Shown: piece after piece, positions 25,190 to 35,793 of the stretch | Layout of the letters: every line of letters starts with the position of its first letter | Position numbering within the stretch: the stretch's first letter is position 1 | Assembly: GCF_031877795.1 (NCBI RefSeq) | Contig: NC_133971.1 | Span: forward strand, 49,963,642-50,027,641 | Reading direction: 5' to 3' | Length of the DNA stretch: 64,000 nucleotides | Origin: Strix aluco | Taxonomy: Eukaryota; Chordata; Aves; Strigiformes; Strigidae | The notes under the pieces: model-generated | Seen by the model: the letters and a program-made list of their open reading frames with translations, nothing else | Databases searched by the model: none | Told to the model about the DNA's origin: nothing | Translations under genes and position numbers: made by a program

Positions 25190-25408
25190 CTGCGGGGAGA
25201 AAATGCACACCTTTCCTCCAAACAGTCACTTTTTCCTGGGGGTGAGAAATTACAGTGAAGTTCTGCACTGAAAACTGACTGCAAACACAGAACCTTCTCA
25301 CATAGCCACCCTGCTCACTTTGTGAATTGTCACATCTGTTGACTTCAGGTAACTGAAATAGATTCTTACTACCTTCTGCTTGTTAGTTGCATTAAAACCA
25401 ACACCATT

Positions 25409-25424
25409 GAGAGAGAGAGAGAGA
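25409..25424. repeat. Short (GA)n microsatellite
   Basis: About eight GA units followed by an A run. Confidence 0.8.
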
Positions 25425-27458
25425 AAAAGGTGGACTGTTTTCCCTATTTCATCAGCCTTCACGACATTTTCTTTACCAGGGACAGTGCAGGACAATGAGA
25501 AGTCACAGCTTCACATACAGATCCCAAGTAATTATGAAACACAATAAATATGGACTCTTACAACACAATTCTTCCAAGGTTATTTTTCAGAGGAGAGCTG
25601 TACTCTAATATTTTATAAAATTACTTCCCAAAGGCTGAATTTTTCCAGCAGCACAGCTATTTTTAATATCCAAAGCAGACTCTAGAACCACCAACCTAAA
25701 AAAATGCCATGAGATACATGAATAGAAGCTCACCTGATATCCCAAACCTTGATTCTGCACTTATGCTACCAAGGGTCTTTTAATTTTTCTGATCTGTCAG
25801 GGAATATCCCAAACAAAGCACTTCTAGTAGCATGGTTCCACCAACACCATTCAGTAGTCTTGTATCAGAGCTAACACAGAAGGGAGAGAGCTATTTAATG
25901 AATATCAGACACCACAGCAGCCAGATTTTAATTAGGGGCTTTCACACAAGAGAAGAAGAAATGAAGTTCTGGGAAGGGAGGTCTGATGACGTCTTTCTCG
26001 TCACATAGCCGTGTCAGATCACCGACTCAGTCCATGTAGATGCTGCAGGCTCTGTGTATGTTCCCTGGCTGCAGAAATGGTACTGTTCTGTTTGCTGCTT
26101 TTCAGTGAAGGGTATTTGCATGGTATAGACAGGTTCTTCACGCATAACAAGGGAAAAAGCAAGCAGATGACAGATGATAATTTTGTGCTGTGCAAAGAAA
26201 CATCATGAACAAAGCCCAGTGAGCACATAAATCCCTGCCTGGTCAATTATGAAGTTATATCTTTATCTACCATTGTTACCCAGAGGATGGAAACATCCAG
26301 ATCTCTGGCAGTTTTACTCCACCACCAGCTGCAAGACATGCCTATAGCTCTAATTGCTGAAAATTTTGTCGTGGTGATGAAATCCATGCTTTCTCTTCAC
26401 CCTCGGGGACAGCCAGGGATACTGATTTGAAGCCAGAGTCTTTTTTTCTCATGGAGACATATGCCACTGTGGTAAACCAACTTGCTTAATCAGCCCTCTG
26501 ATTTACATGGTCTTAGATCAAATCCTCTCCAGCTCTTTGTGCACCTGACACTCAAAGTGCAGATGCCCATCATTTAAAGGCCTAAAACCCCTCACAAAAA
26601 CCATTAGAGCTTTTTTTGCCAGACTCCTCACCTAGGGGAAATTATTTCCAAATCCCCAAACTAGAAACCAGCATAGGTACTGCTGGCACCAGTGCTGAAA
26701 AGTACAGCAGGTCAAGCCAAACTGGCCCCTGCTCCCAACCCTGTGTCAAGCTCTGTGGCAGCTGTGCCTGACAGGGCCAATGACAGTCTGATGCCACCAG
26801 CCTCCCTGTGATGCTCTGGCACACTTAGATTGGTGGGGAGGGAGAAAGAGAAATAATTTCCTCTCACTTCTGCTTTGTCCTCTCTTTATGATGGGGTGAG
26901 CCCTGCTTGAGGCACCCAGAGGAGCTGCTCTCCCACAGCCTCTGTGGGGTGCTCCTCTGCTCAGAGGCTTCAAGGAGGGCTTTGAGAACTTCATGGGGAG
27001 GGAGAGTGATCTTCCTGCCCATTTCTGGCTGGGAAGCAATTTACAGCTTCCAAAGCTGATGGTTTTTTGCTCTGGCATTAGGTGGAACAGACTGCACCTC
27101 CACAGTACAGCCTAGCCTTGACACCAGCAGGGTGATGTGTCCTCCTGCCTACATACCAGGTCAAAGCAACCAAGATCTGACCCACTACCTCCCAAGGAGG
27201 TACCTTCCCAAACGTGACCAATAACCAGCTGAGCTCCTGCAAGGCTGGTTTAGATGGTGTAGGATGAACTGCAAAGCCTTGACCAGTCATGTAGACACCT
27301 AGTTTTCAGGACTTGGAAAGAACTGTTTCCGTATTCTTTCTTCTGCTCAACACCTTGTGGGTTACTCAAGAGCATTTAAAATAAAACCGGACAGAATTTT
27401 CATTGGGAAGATTAACTCTTTTATCAAGAGTCAAATTCTCTGTGATGTTTGTGAATTA

Positions 27459-27472
27459 TTTTTTTTTTTTTT
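27459..27472. repeat. T14 homopolymer
   Basis: A run of 14 T residues with no associated retrocopy. Confidence 0.85.
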
Positions 27473-28800
27473 ATGATAATGAAGGTCATATTCCAGGAGA
27501 GCACTTACTCTGCTCTCCTTTCATTTGTGTGCAGAGACAGGAGGGAGAGCTAAGGTGCAGAACTGAAAGAAAAGGGCAAAAGGTGGTGCTGAAGCAACGC
27601 TGGAGAAATAACGTGGTGAATGGTGTGAGGGGCTAGTTTGTCAATTTGTGCAAGTCAACATCAGTGAAACAAAGTGAGCTGCATCCGCTAGGGAGCTGAC
27701 CCCTTCACTGCAGAGACTTCCAATTCTCAGCTACCAAAAGGATGAAACAACAAGCTGGTTATATACCCTTCTGGGTGACTGTTTCCAAATATTTTCAAAC
27801 AATTTTACTGTTCCTTTTGCTTGTCAGGGTTACATATCCTTGGATGGGGTTTCTATAACAGGTTTCTAACATCCTTTCACATATCCTTAAAATGGTCTGT
27901 AATGTTAGAGAGTGCTCTAATTTTGCATAGTTTAAACCAGTCATAACTACAGAGCTGTTATATCCTGTGCATCTTGCCTCAAGGCACAACGTAAATGAAA
28001 GTGGAGCTAAGAATAGGGCCTCGTGTCTCAGCTGAGGGGAGAAGCATGTGCCTGCCTACATAAAGAGAAGTAGGTTATGTTTCGAACAGCAAGAGACTTT
28101 TTTTTTTCTCAAGAAGAGAAAAATAAAGTGTCAAAAGTATCAACTAAGCAGAGCTGATCTATTCTCCTTGCCTCATTCCTAAGCAGGTAAACTATATACA
28201 CAAGAAAAACAGACAGACAGAAAATTCCCAAAGGAGAATCTTTTCTTGTTTAAGACTTAATGAATTCAGTCTTCAGAGACCATGAAGTCTGAGTGTTTTT
28301 AAGCTCTGTAATGTCAGTCGAATAATTATCTCACAAAATGTGTTTGTGTAGGTGAGGTCCCTCTGGTTTGGTTGCTTTGCTGCTATGAAATAGAAAGCTG
28401 CTAACCCCTTGAAAAAAAATACAGGGAAATCAGAGAACATCAAGTTTGTATAAACACTGCTTTCCATTTGCATTCTTCATTTAAGTCTTGGTGATAAAAC
28501 AACTTAGAAATAATGCTTCTGTGTGACCCAGACTTCTGTCCCAGTTGCATGTTCAGATAACCAGAGTGAAACATTAAAATAATTTCCAAACAGTTGCATG
28601 TTAAACATGTCATTAACTGAAAATATTACACTGAAGCAAAATACAGACATTTCAGAAAAACACCCTAATGAAACACATTTATTTTATTTTTTAAAAATTA
28701 ATTAAAAATAGCATATTAATTCAGTTGCAAACTAACTATGTCATTAACTTGATTAGATATTTTCAGATGTAGAATATTTTACATTTAGGAGATAAAACCT

Positions 28801-28990
28801 GGCAGTGTCACCCAGTGGATATGGAACTGGATTAAGAATTAATCTATTAATTGGCTGGGCAATTGGGTAAAGCACATAATCCCTCTGCATGCCTCATATT
28901 TCTTCATCTTTAATACAGAGTTTTTATGCTCTCCAACTTTCAAAAAGTGCTTCGATATACACAGATAAAAGGCTTATATTAATTATTATA
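28801..28990 (+). repeat. MIR/CORE-SINE family copy, forward orientation
   Basis: The whole order of a MIR-type SINE can be followed. The tRNA-related head is 'cccagtggatatggaactgg' at 28810-28829. The core has 'ggctgggcaattggg' (28853-28867), 'ccctctgcatgcctcatatt' (28881-28900) and 'tcttcatctttaatacagag' (28901-28920). The tail has 'aaaagtgcttcgatatac' (28942-28959), 'agataaaaggcttatatt' (28963-28980) and 'attatta'. That tail corresponds to the 'aaagtgctttgagat' and 'gaaaggcgctatata' blocks of amniote MIR elements. The copy is near full length and diverged, as expected for an insertion predating birds. Confidence 0.68.
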
Positions 28991-29269
28991 GATGAATACT
29001 GAAGTGCCATAAAAGCATTGATTTAAAAAATATCAAGTGGGACCAACCCTTTGCCTTAGATATTGAGGAAACACCTGTGAACTAGGGGTCTTAGACCAGT
29101 CTCCTCGGAGATGATTTGTCACTCTGAATTGAGGAGCAGACAGAAAAGAGAGGTATTGTGCTGTTCAGTGGAAAAGCCAAGCCCTGGGCCTCCTAAATGA
29201 CCAACCAATAGTGGCATTAACAGTCAGCCACATGCACCTAAGACACCACCACAGATCTCTGGTGACTTC
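28991..29269. other. Gene-free spacer
   Basis: Nothing recognised between the SINE and the next repeat remnant. Confidence 0.5.
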
Positions 29270-29340
29270 AGTGTCCTTGGGCTGGGATTTTTTAAATGGA
29301 AATGAAACCTAAGGGAGTTGAAGATACAATTTCGTCTCTT
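29270..29340. repeat. Possible remnant of a second palindromic amniote repeat
   Basis: 'gctgggattttttaaatgga' (29281-29300) followed by 'aaacctaagggagttgaaga' (29305-29324) resembles a known amniote palindromic repeat with blocks 'tgggattttcaaagg' and 'gcctaagggagttaggc'. The second arm is not preserved. The name of the family is not recalled. Confidence 0.3.
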
Positions 29341-29609
29341 GCAAAAAGCTTCAAATTGTGTGCTCTGTCTCTTCCAGTGGAAAGTGGTCTGGACCTAGGA
29401 GGGGTAGTAGCATTTAAAGGTTAGTAGCTAAGGAGGCTGCATGGAATCGGAGAGACCAGGGATGGAAGAAGGAGGAGAAGACAGGGGTTTCTGCTAACTA
29501 AATTAGGGAATCAACAGAAAGCTGTGCAAGCTTACATTTGCAGAAACATTTACAGGATCCCACAAACACCTACAGTGTAATGCACTGTGGGTATTTTAGG
29601 TGACAGTGG

Positions 29610-29820
29610 TATGTGAAGCATTTCAATAACACAGTAAGAAAGTTTCTTAACTGTAAGGACAATCTGACAACATTGTAATTGATGCTTTATCATTAGAAGT
29701 GCTTGAAAATAGGTTGGAAAGCTATCTGGAGCATCTGGGAGGTGGAAAATCATGTGAGTAGGATGCAGTGGGTTAAACTAAACAATGTGATCTTTCTACC
29801 CTTATAGTTATGAAATGTGA
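29610..29820 (+). mobile_element. Old CR1 LINE 3' end, forward orientation
   Basis: 'agtttcttaactgtaaggac' (29641-29660) corresponds to the end of CR1 ORF2 ('aacttcttaactgtaagga'). It is followed by 'cattagaagtgcttgaaaat' (29691-29710) for 'cactggaggtgttcaagaa', then 'ggttggaaagctatctgg', and finally 'aaacaatgtgatctttctac' for the 3' UTR 'ggatgacctttcgaggtccc'. It is diverged, with no open frame. Confidence 0.62.
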
Positions 29821-30367
29821 CATCTTTCTTTTTATGTTCATATTTATGTCCTTCTCTGAATTTTGCCCTTTTTTACATTACTACATTTTTCTCTTACAAT
29901 TCCACATTTTTTCCAAACACACTCTTCCCCCCTCTTTCTTTATGCCATTTCATGTACCAGATGACACCGAGATAAAACTGACCACAACTGTTTCCTGAAG
30001 CTACAGTTGAAGAGTTTACCAATCTAACTTGGTTTTGCTTCCCTGACAGAAAATCACTGGGAAGAGTGGCAGGGGACAAGTGATCCCAAGCCCCGAGGCT
30101 GCATCTGCCAGCACATCACAGGTCACAGAGCCACCAAGCCTGGCAGTGCTGCTCATCCACCAGAAAAAGAGGAGAAACAAAACTGTGCTCTCACCTTTGT
30201 TTGTTTCTCAACCTAGATGTGTGGTTTCTGAAAGGAAATCTGGCTGCTGGAGAGGCTGGTGGCACAGCAGAGCATTTGCACCATGCTCAGGCTGCAGACG
30301 AGCCCCTGAAAACCACAGGGGGTTTTGGGCTGCATAAAGTCAGGCGAAGCTCTGACAATCCCCTGAC
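29821..30367. other. Gene-free spacer
   Basis: Nothing recognised. Open frames are short. Confidence 0.5.
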
Positions 30368-30503
30368 TAGACTCCAGTGAAGCCAGGCATTTTATCACAG
30401 GTGTAATTTTAAGTGCATCTGTAATCCCACTGAAATCTGCAGGGCTATTCACATCTCTCCCTTTAGGCACTTTCCATAAGTACTTTGCTGAATCTGTCCC
30501 TGG
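30368..30503. repeat. Remnant of an ancient palindromic amniote repeat
   Basis: 'gactccagtgaagccaggca' (30369-30388) and 'tcacaggtgtaattttaagt' (30395-30414), then 'cccactgaaatctgcagg' (30426-30443) and 'gctgaatctgtccc' (30487-30500), follow the repeating layout 'actccactgaagtcaatgg', 'acaccggtgtaaatt', 'gaatctggccc'. Two partly inverted arms seem to be present. Same proposed family as 5761-5826 and 51704-51772. Confidence 0.38.
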
Positions 30504-31509
30504 GACCTTATTGATTTTTTTTTGTTTTAAAAAACATGTTTAGACTGCTTACCCCACACAACAGTTTGCCAAAGTCTAATTAACAACACCACCACCACTT
30601 ACGTGACCCAGAAGCACAGTTTAAAGCACAGACGGAAGTGAAGACAGATCAAGTGAAGAAAGATAAAAGCTCCCATAGGATGAAATTCAGATAACCTTGT
30701 ATCAAATGCCTATGCCATGTGTAGCCCAGCTGGCTTCCACAGGACCCTTGCAGGAATAAGGTGATATTCAGTGGAATTGGGGTATTGGAGTTTAGCACTT
30801 AATAGCAGAGAGAGCACACTGAGACGTGAAAACACAAAATGAAGAAAGCAGTGAATGTCTAGGACAGCCCAGCCTGCAGACCCACCTGTGATATGTTTGA
30901 AGGGAGCCTGTAGAAAAGCAGGATGACTGAGCTTGTAACCTCCTGCACTGGGGTACACATGCCCTGTGCTCAGGCTCCTGCCACCTCTGTGCATGGTACA
31001 TTAAGAGGGGAAATTAAATACAGCAGAAATACTAGAAGCCAACAAAAAACCCCACATTTACTGGTTTATGGCATCATTTCATCCATCTAATCTGCAGCAA
31101 TGCATTTCTGTTTTTTTATTGGTGTCAGTGAAAGAACCACAGACACAGAGGCACACTAATTCATGTCCCTCTCTTCTTTGGGACACTCTATGCTGAGTAC
31201 AAGAGCCACCGTTAAAAAGAAATCAAGCCCAGCAGAGAGGAACTTAGGGTTCAGTTTTGCCTTTTCTCCTGGGAGCAGGAGTACAGTCCTCTGTTTCCAT
31301 GACTGCCCTGTGCCAGTCATCTTCTTGGGTTATCCTGGTCTGTGATCCTGCAACAGCAGACAATACAGCAGCATAAATCAAAAATATCTCCACAGAAATA
31401 ATTTAAAGGGAAGATCTAGAAATAGACTGAGTTCTCACCTAGGGCTTCAGTTTTGCCAGTGGTAGTAGCTTTGATGTGCCTTCTTCAGATGCCATGCTAA
31501 ATTCATACA
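30504..31509. other. Gene-free intergenic stretch
   Basis: No gene or clear repeat is seen. On the minus strand 'ccctag|gtgaga' (GT at about 31437) is a donor-like site, but the frame before it ends in a stop at the junction. Confidence 0.5.
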
Positions 31510-31655
31510 TCCATCTCATTTTAAAGAGTGGGAAAATTAATCCTCATTTTAGCTCCATCACTTCAGAGAATGTACACCAAGAAGGAATCAGACCATTAAA
31601 ATAGATTTGAACTCAAGTCAGAGAGGTGAAAGTCTAATGCTTTATGAGTATCCAT
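31510..31655 (-). repeat. MIR-like SINE remnant, reverse orientation
   Basis: 'tctcattttaaagagtggga' (31514-31533) matches the reversed MIR block 'cccattttacagatggga', and 'agatttgaactcaagtca' (31602-31619) with 'aagtctaatgctttatgagt' (31630-31649) matches the reversed tRNA-like head ('gggatttgaacccaggtc', then 'ccatgctctt.ccact'). The centre is poorly preserved. Confidence 0.48.
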
Positions 31656-32792
31656 TAAGTATCTAGTAAAAGTGCAGAATATTCCAGATTTTATCCACCT
31701 GATTTTATAGTTATCTGAATAATGGAGACAAATCTGAAAGCTGGATCTACTAAACTCTTCATATAAAAACAAAAGCTGGGAATCAGCAAAAAACTGGAAA
31801 GTGTGAAAAGTTTCACTTCAGTTCCCTTTTTTTTACCCCACTGTAACTTCTCTCCCACTATCACTTCAGTGATTCAGATTCTACTCCACCATCTGTTCTG
31901 AAAAGAAACAAATGGAGCGTATCTAATTTCTGGAAATTCTGAAATAACCTGGGTAGTCTGGTTTCAACAAAGAATCTGAGTACGAGTGAGCTTTCCAATC
32001 TTTATATTACACAAGAAAATGCAGCTGAGACTGGGACAAAAGAATGCTTATAGAACAGAATGCAAACATCACAACAGAGTAAATATACACCCCAAAATAA
32101 ATTCACTCCTTCACTGCATTGTTTTGCTAATGTGTCTGTTACCTCAAGTGACACGGTAGTGTCTCTTACTTAAGCTGCCAGACTGTGTAACAAGTCCAAA
32201 GGACATTCACAGCAAAGTTACTCAAGAAAGTTCTCCATAAACTCTGGATTAAAAGCTAAAAGTGACTATCAGATCTGTAATCTAACTTGGCAGATTTGAA
32301 ACCATGTTTTTAACCTTGTCAGCTACCCATGAGTTACACAGCATGAAAAGCATCCATTCCCCTTGATGGCCAAGGCAACTGTACATCATCTTTTCACTGT
32401 GATGTGTGAGGGAGATGACAGATGAGCCTCCTCCATGTTCCTGTTCAGTGCTGAGAGATGCAATATTAATGACAATGCACATCAGCCCCTCTCCAAGAAA
32501 AAAAGTTTAAAAAAAAATAGATTGAGGGGAAAAAAATGCCTTTTAGAAGAACTGCACTTTTTCACTGGCATTCCTAACTTAGCTTCTTTCCATGTAATGG
32601 TCTGTAGGTTTACACACAGCTAACAGTCAGATAAGAGTGAGAAGAAATAGAGCTGTTATTCCTACTATTAAAGATAAACATAAATAGTTATGCGAGCACC
32701 CTATAAGGATTGACGGTTAAATGTACATCACAGCATCACAGCATGAAGTCTTTGCTTCCAAACACCACATCTGCTGAACATCACAGACTTAC
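31656..32792. other. Gene-free intergenic stretch
   Basis: Nothing recognised. An A-rich segment lies near 32500-32535. Confidence 0.5.
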
Positions 32793-32853
32793 CTTATTAT
32801 GGTTTATAAAACAGTTTGGCTATTAAATCAGGTAACAGCCTGTCTGATTCCCT
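32793..32853 (-). other. Exon-like segment with terminal stop, unassigned
   Basis: Minus strand. The acceptor is 'agctcttctgcag' just above 32853, and the donor-like 'ataag|gtaagt' follows at 32791-32792. Phase 0 reads 'RESDRLLPDLIAKLFYKP' followed by two stop codons. It lies 327 bases downstream of the exon-like segment 33181-33282, which ends in phase 0, so the two could be joined in frame. No family is recognised and no expression evidence exists here. Confidence 0.25.
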
Positions 32854-33180
32854 CTGCAGAAGAGCTTGTTCTGTCAGCCCAGGAGGCTGGAAATGGGGGA
32901 CTTTGATCAATTCTGCTAGACACTTCTCTTTGGTCTTACAGGCTTCAGATAGGTGTTTTTAAGTCACTATCTAGTGTGGGCAATATCTAGCATGCACATA
33001 TACAAACACAGCCAGCAGAGGTCTGAAATCTCTGAAGTCTAAAAGCTTTCTCTTTTAAGTACATCTGCAGATGTCTTCTGATGGCCAACACACACCTTAG
33101 TTTTTCTTTGCTATGTGTGTAGGATCCAGACAGAAATGATGACAGTGCTAGTTTTGGAGATTAATGGATATAGGACTCAC

Positions 33181-33282
33181 CTTAGGAGTGAGCTCTGCAG
33201 CAGTTCTTAGCACGACATTATCCTGATGAATGGCACCCAGCTGAAGTTCAGCAGTCAGAGCCCTTGCTTCTGCCACTTTCCT
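33181..33282 (-). other. Exon-like segment, 34 open codons, unassigned
   Basis: Exactly 102 bases on the minus strand, between an acceptor ending 'caggcttcccag' and a consensus donor 'aag|gtgagt' (GT at 33179-33180). Phase 0 is fully open; the peptide begins 'RKVAEARALTAELQLG' and ends 'NVVLRTAAELTPK', alanine- and leucine-rich with a possible helical or coiled-coil character. Both ends are in phase 0. I do not recognise the protein. Its strand matches COMMD10, but it lies about 16 kb beyond the COMMD10 stop, so it would belong to a different transcript or to a long read-through one. Confidence 0.3.
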
Positions 33283-33991
33283 CTGGGAAGCCTGACAAAT
33301 ATGAAAGCAGTCTCCATGCAAAAAAGAATTATTTCAGCATTGTTCACAAGATAGTAGTACCCACAGGCCCCTTTCAGAATCAGGACTGCCTTGCTCTGTC
33401 ATTGTACAAACAATCCTATCCCAAAAGTTAAAAAAAGCAAGTCCCATAAAAAGACTATGAGTCAGATAAAATCAACTGCAAATAAAAACTGCTCCACACA
33501 GCACCCTGAATCCTGTATGAGTGACAAGCTTTATAAGAAAAGAAAATGGAAATGATTTTAAAATTATTTTAGAAGTACTAGAGGGGACTCATACATCCCT
33601 TAGAAGATGAAGCCAGCAGCGGAAGGGAGAAGAATATAAATAATTTTTGCAAAGTTCTGAATGATGAACTATTTGTCACCACTGGTCACCAAAAAATGGC
33701 AATCTTAAACCATTCTTTTAGACAAAACAATATTCTTGTTTCAACATCATCTTCCAATCTGCTAAGACTAAATGAACTCTATACCATCACAGCACAGGAA
33801 ACGATTTCACAAAAGAGTTTTATTAGGTTGCAATTAATGGACCACATCTTCATGGCCCACTGCAGGGCTATGCAGAGCCTTGCCTCTGTAGTGCTTCGTG
33901 TTGCTCAGTCTGTCTAAATAACTCCTCTGAGAAGCAAAATATATTAGCCTGGGTAGTCAGCTGCTCTTTTGTGGCTACTTCAGCACCTCAC

Positions 33992-34058
33992 CTAGCCCAG
34001 GTATCTCTACATACCACTGCTTGGACATGTCTGTGTTCCCATTTTTCACTTTCATTTG
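33992..34058 (-). other. Exon-like segment, unassigned
   Basis: Minus strand, 67 bases. The acceptor is 'gtgtgttccacag' and the donor 'gctag|gtgagg'. Two phases are open (one begins 'QMKVKNGNTDMSKQWY'). Neither open phase continues in frame into the segment at 33181-33282 when joined directly, which argues against a shared coding transcript. Confidence 0.18.
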
Positions 34059-35730
34059 CTGTGGAACACACATTGAGTATCCTCTCCTCAAGAAATCCTA
34101 TGTGGGAGCACCCCAGGTTCCCTAATTAGGATAAGACTGGATGCAAATGGCATAACGAACACTAGAAAAATAGATCCTTCTGCATTAATGAACTCTACAT
34201 AACAAATCTGGACCTCAACTGAATTTAAATGCCATGATCTTAGGATTCATACTGTAACAATGTAAATTCTTCAGTATGGTTTGGGGTTTTTTTTTAAGTG
34301 TTAGCTACATTTATAGCATTCAAGGAGAGGCATGATTTTAAAACAGAAGTCTCCGGAAGTTAGAGCTATTCGTTTTAGACATCAAGTCCACTATCTGGAA
34401 GTCAACCTGCTTGGTCAATTTCCCTTTAAAAGATTATCTGCATTAAAAAATGGACTAAAGCAAACAAACGCTTTGTTTCCCTTTCAATTTAGGCTCCCTT
34501 TTATCTAATGAGGAAGACACTGAAGCTGTACTTTGCATATCTGGCTTTTATGGATCAAAGAATAAATACTGCCTTGCATGTGGATTTTATCACTGTCATG
34601 GAATAGTCCTTTTTTGCTTATATTACTAGACACCACTGTCACATACTGACTTTTAAGGTTTTTACAATGTGTTAAGATAGGTCCACAGATGAAGGTTGAT
34701 GGAATTCAAAATAGGAAATAATTTTTCATCTGCTTCCTTCCTCTGCTGACCATTTGACTTTCTTGATTCAGCAGGGGATGTGAATGAGTACTACCTCTAT
34801 TTAAGCTGATGTAATGCCTTTAAAATGGATCTTAACAGAGGCAGTAGACAAGATCCTGTAATAGTTTAGTTCTCTGTCCAATTTATTAGCTTTCTAGACC
34901 TACCATTTTAGAGATTGCCAGGCTCCTATAACATCACAATTCTTTTCTCCGCAATTTATATATGTGACACTTGATAAATAATTTGATAGCACCTCATGGT
35001 GAACTCTCCTCAAACAAAAATTCTCTATCCTCTCACCTCTGAACCCACCCCTAACTCCACGTCAGCAACAGACCCTAAGGACTAAGGTTATAAATACATA
35101 TTAATTTGAAAAGAAATAAAAAAAAATTTAAGTGAGCACAAAAAGAAAGTATCTGCCCTTGAACAACAGACAGAAACTTAGATCTGCTCCAAAGCAATTT
35201 CAAACACTGTTTATGTGTAAAAGTTATGCCACTTGGACATCCCACCAGATGGATGCTTCTTGGATATCTTCAAACTTCATCAACAAGGGCATTTTCTTTA
35301 GATCTGTCTGAAAGCTGTGAGTAACTATGTGGCTATAAATTCCAGATTCAGCTTCATCCTTTGATTTTGTTACAGGTTTTCGCAAGGAGAGGCAAAAATC
35401 TTTGGGACTGATTTGATGCAGCATAGCTTTAAGTCAAGCAGCCTTTGACCTCCCTTTTACGAGAAACTCCCTATCATTTTATATCCTTGCAAAGTTTTCA
35501 CAGCCTGAAGATGTCTCTCAGGAAAAGGTGAATTAAGAGATATCTTTATCTTTAGTAGGCAGCACATTTAAAGCAATCCTTTTATGGACCTCCAATATAA
35601 CAGAGAGGTACTAGAGGAATATCTACAGTCTAACACCTGATACTTGGGATCCTGCAAAAAAAGAACAACCTTCCTAGCAATCAGATTAAAAGGAATAAAG
35701 GTTGTATAAATACTAACACTGAAAGCTGGT

Positions 35731-35793
35731 AAAAAAAAACAAAACAAAACAAAACAAAACAACAAACAAACAAACAAAAAAAAACACAACAAA
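35731..35793. repeat. Composite (AAAAC)n/(AAAC)n microsatellite
   Basis: Begins with an A run, then four to five AAAAC units, then AAAC units, then another A run and degenerate CAACA. On the reverse strand it creates a false F/C/V-rich open frame (35568-35792 and 35681-35977). Confidence 0.92.

Larger units (their letters stand above)
21901..28800. other. Gene-free stretch with possible conserved elements and one exon-like segment
   Basis: No protein-coding gene is supported. An exon-like segment at 25120-25189 (minus) is listed separately. The block 22860-23480 is AT-rich with many TAAT, ATTA and GATAA cores and few repeats, in the style of a developmental enhancer, with an AGGTGT/AGCACCT inverted pair at 23221-23236. 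A GA microsatellite (25409-25424), a T run (27459-27472) and a 7-bp perfect hairpin (24102-24118) are also present. Confidence 0.42.
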
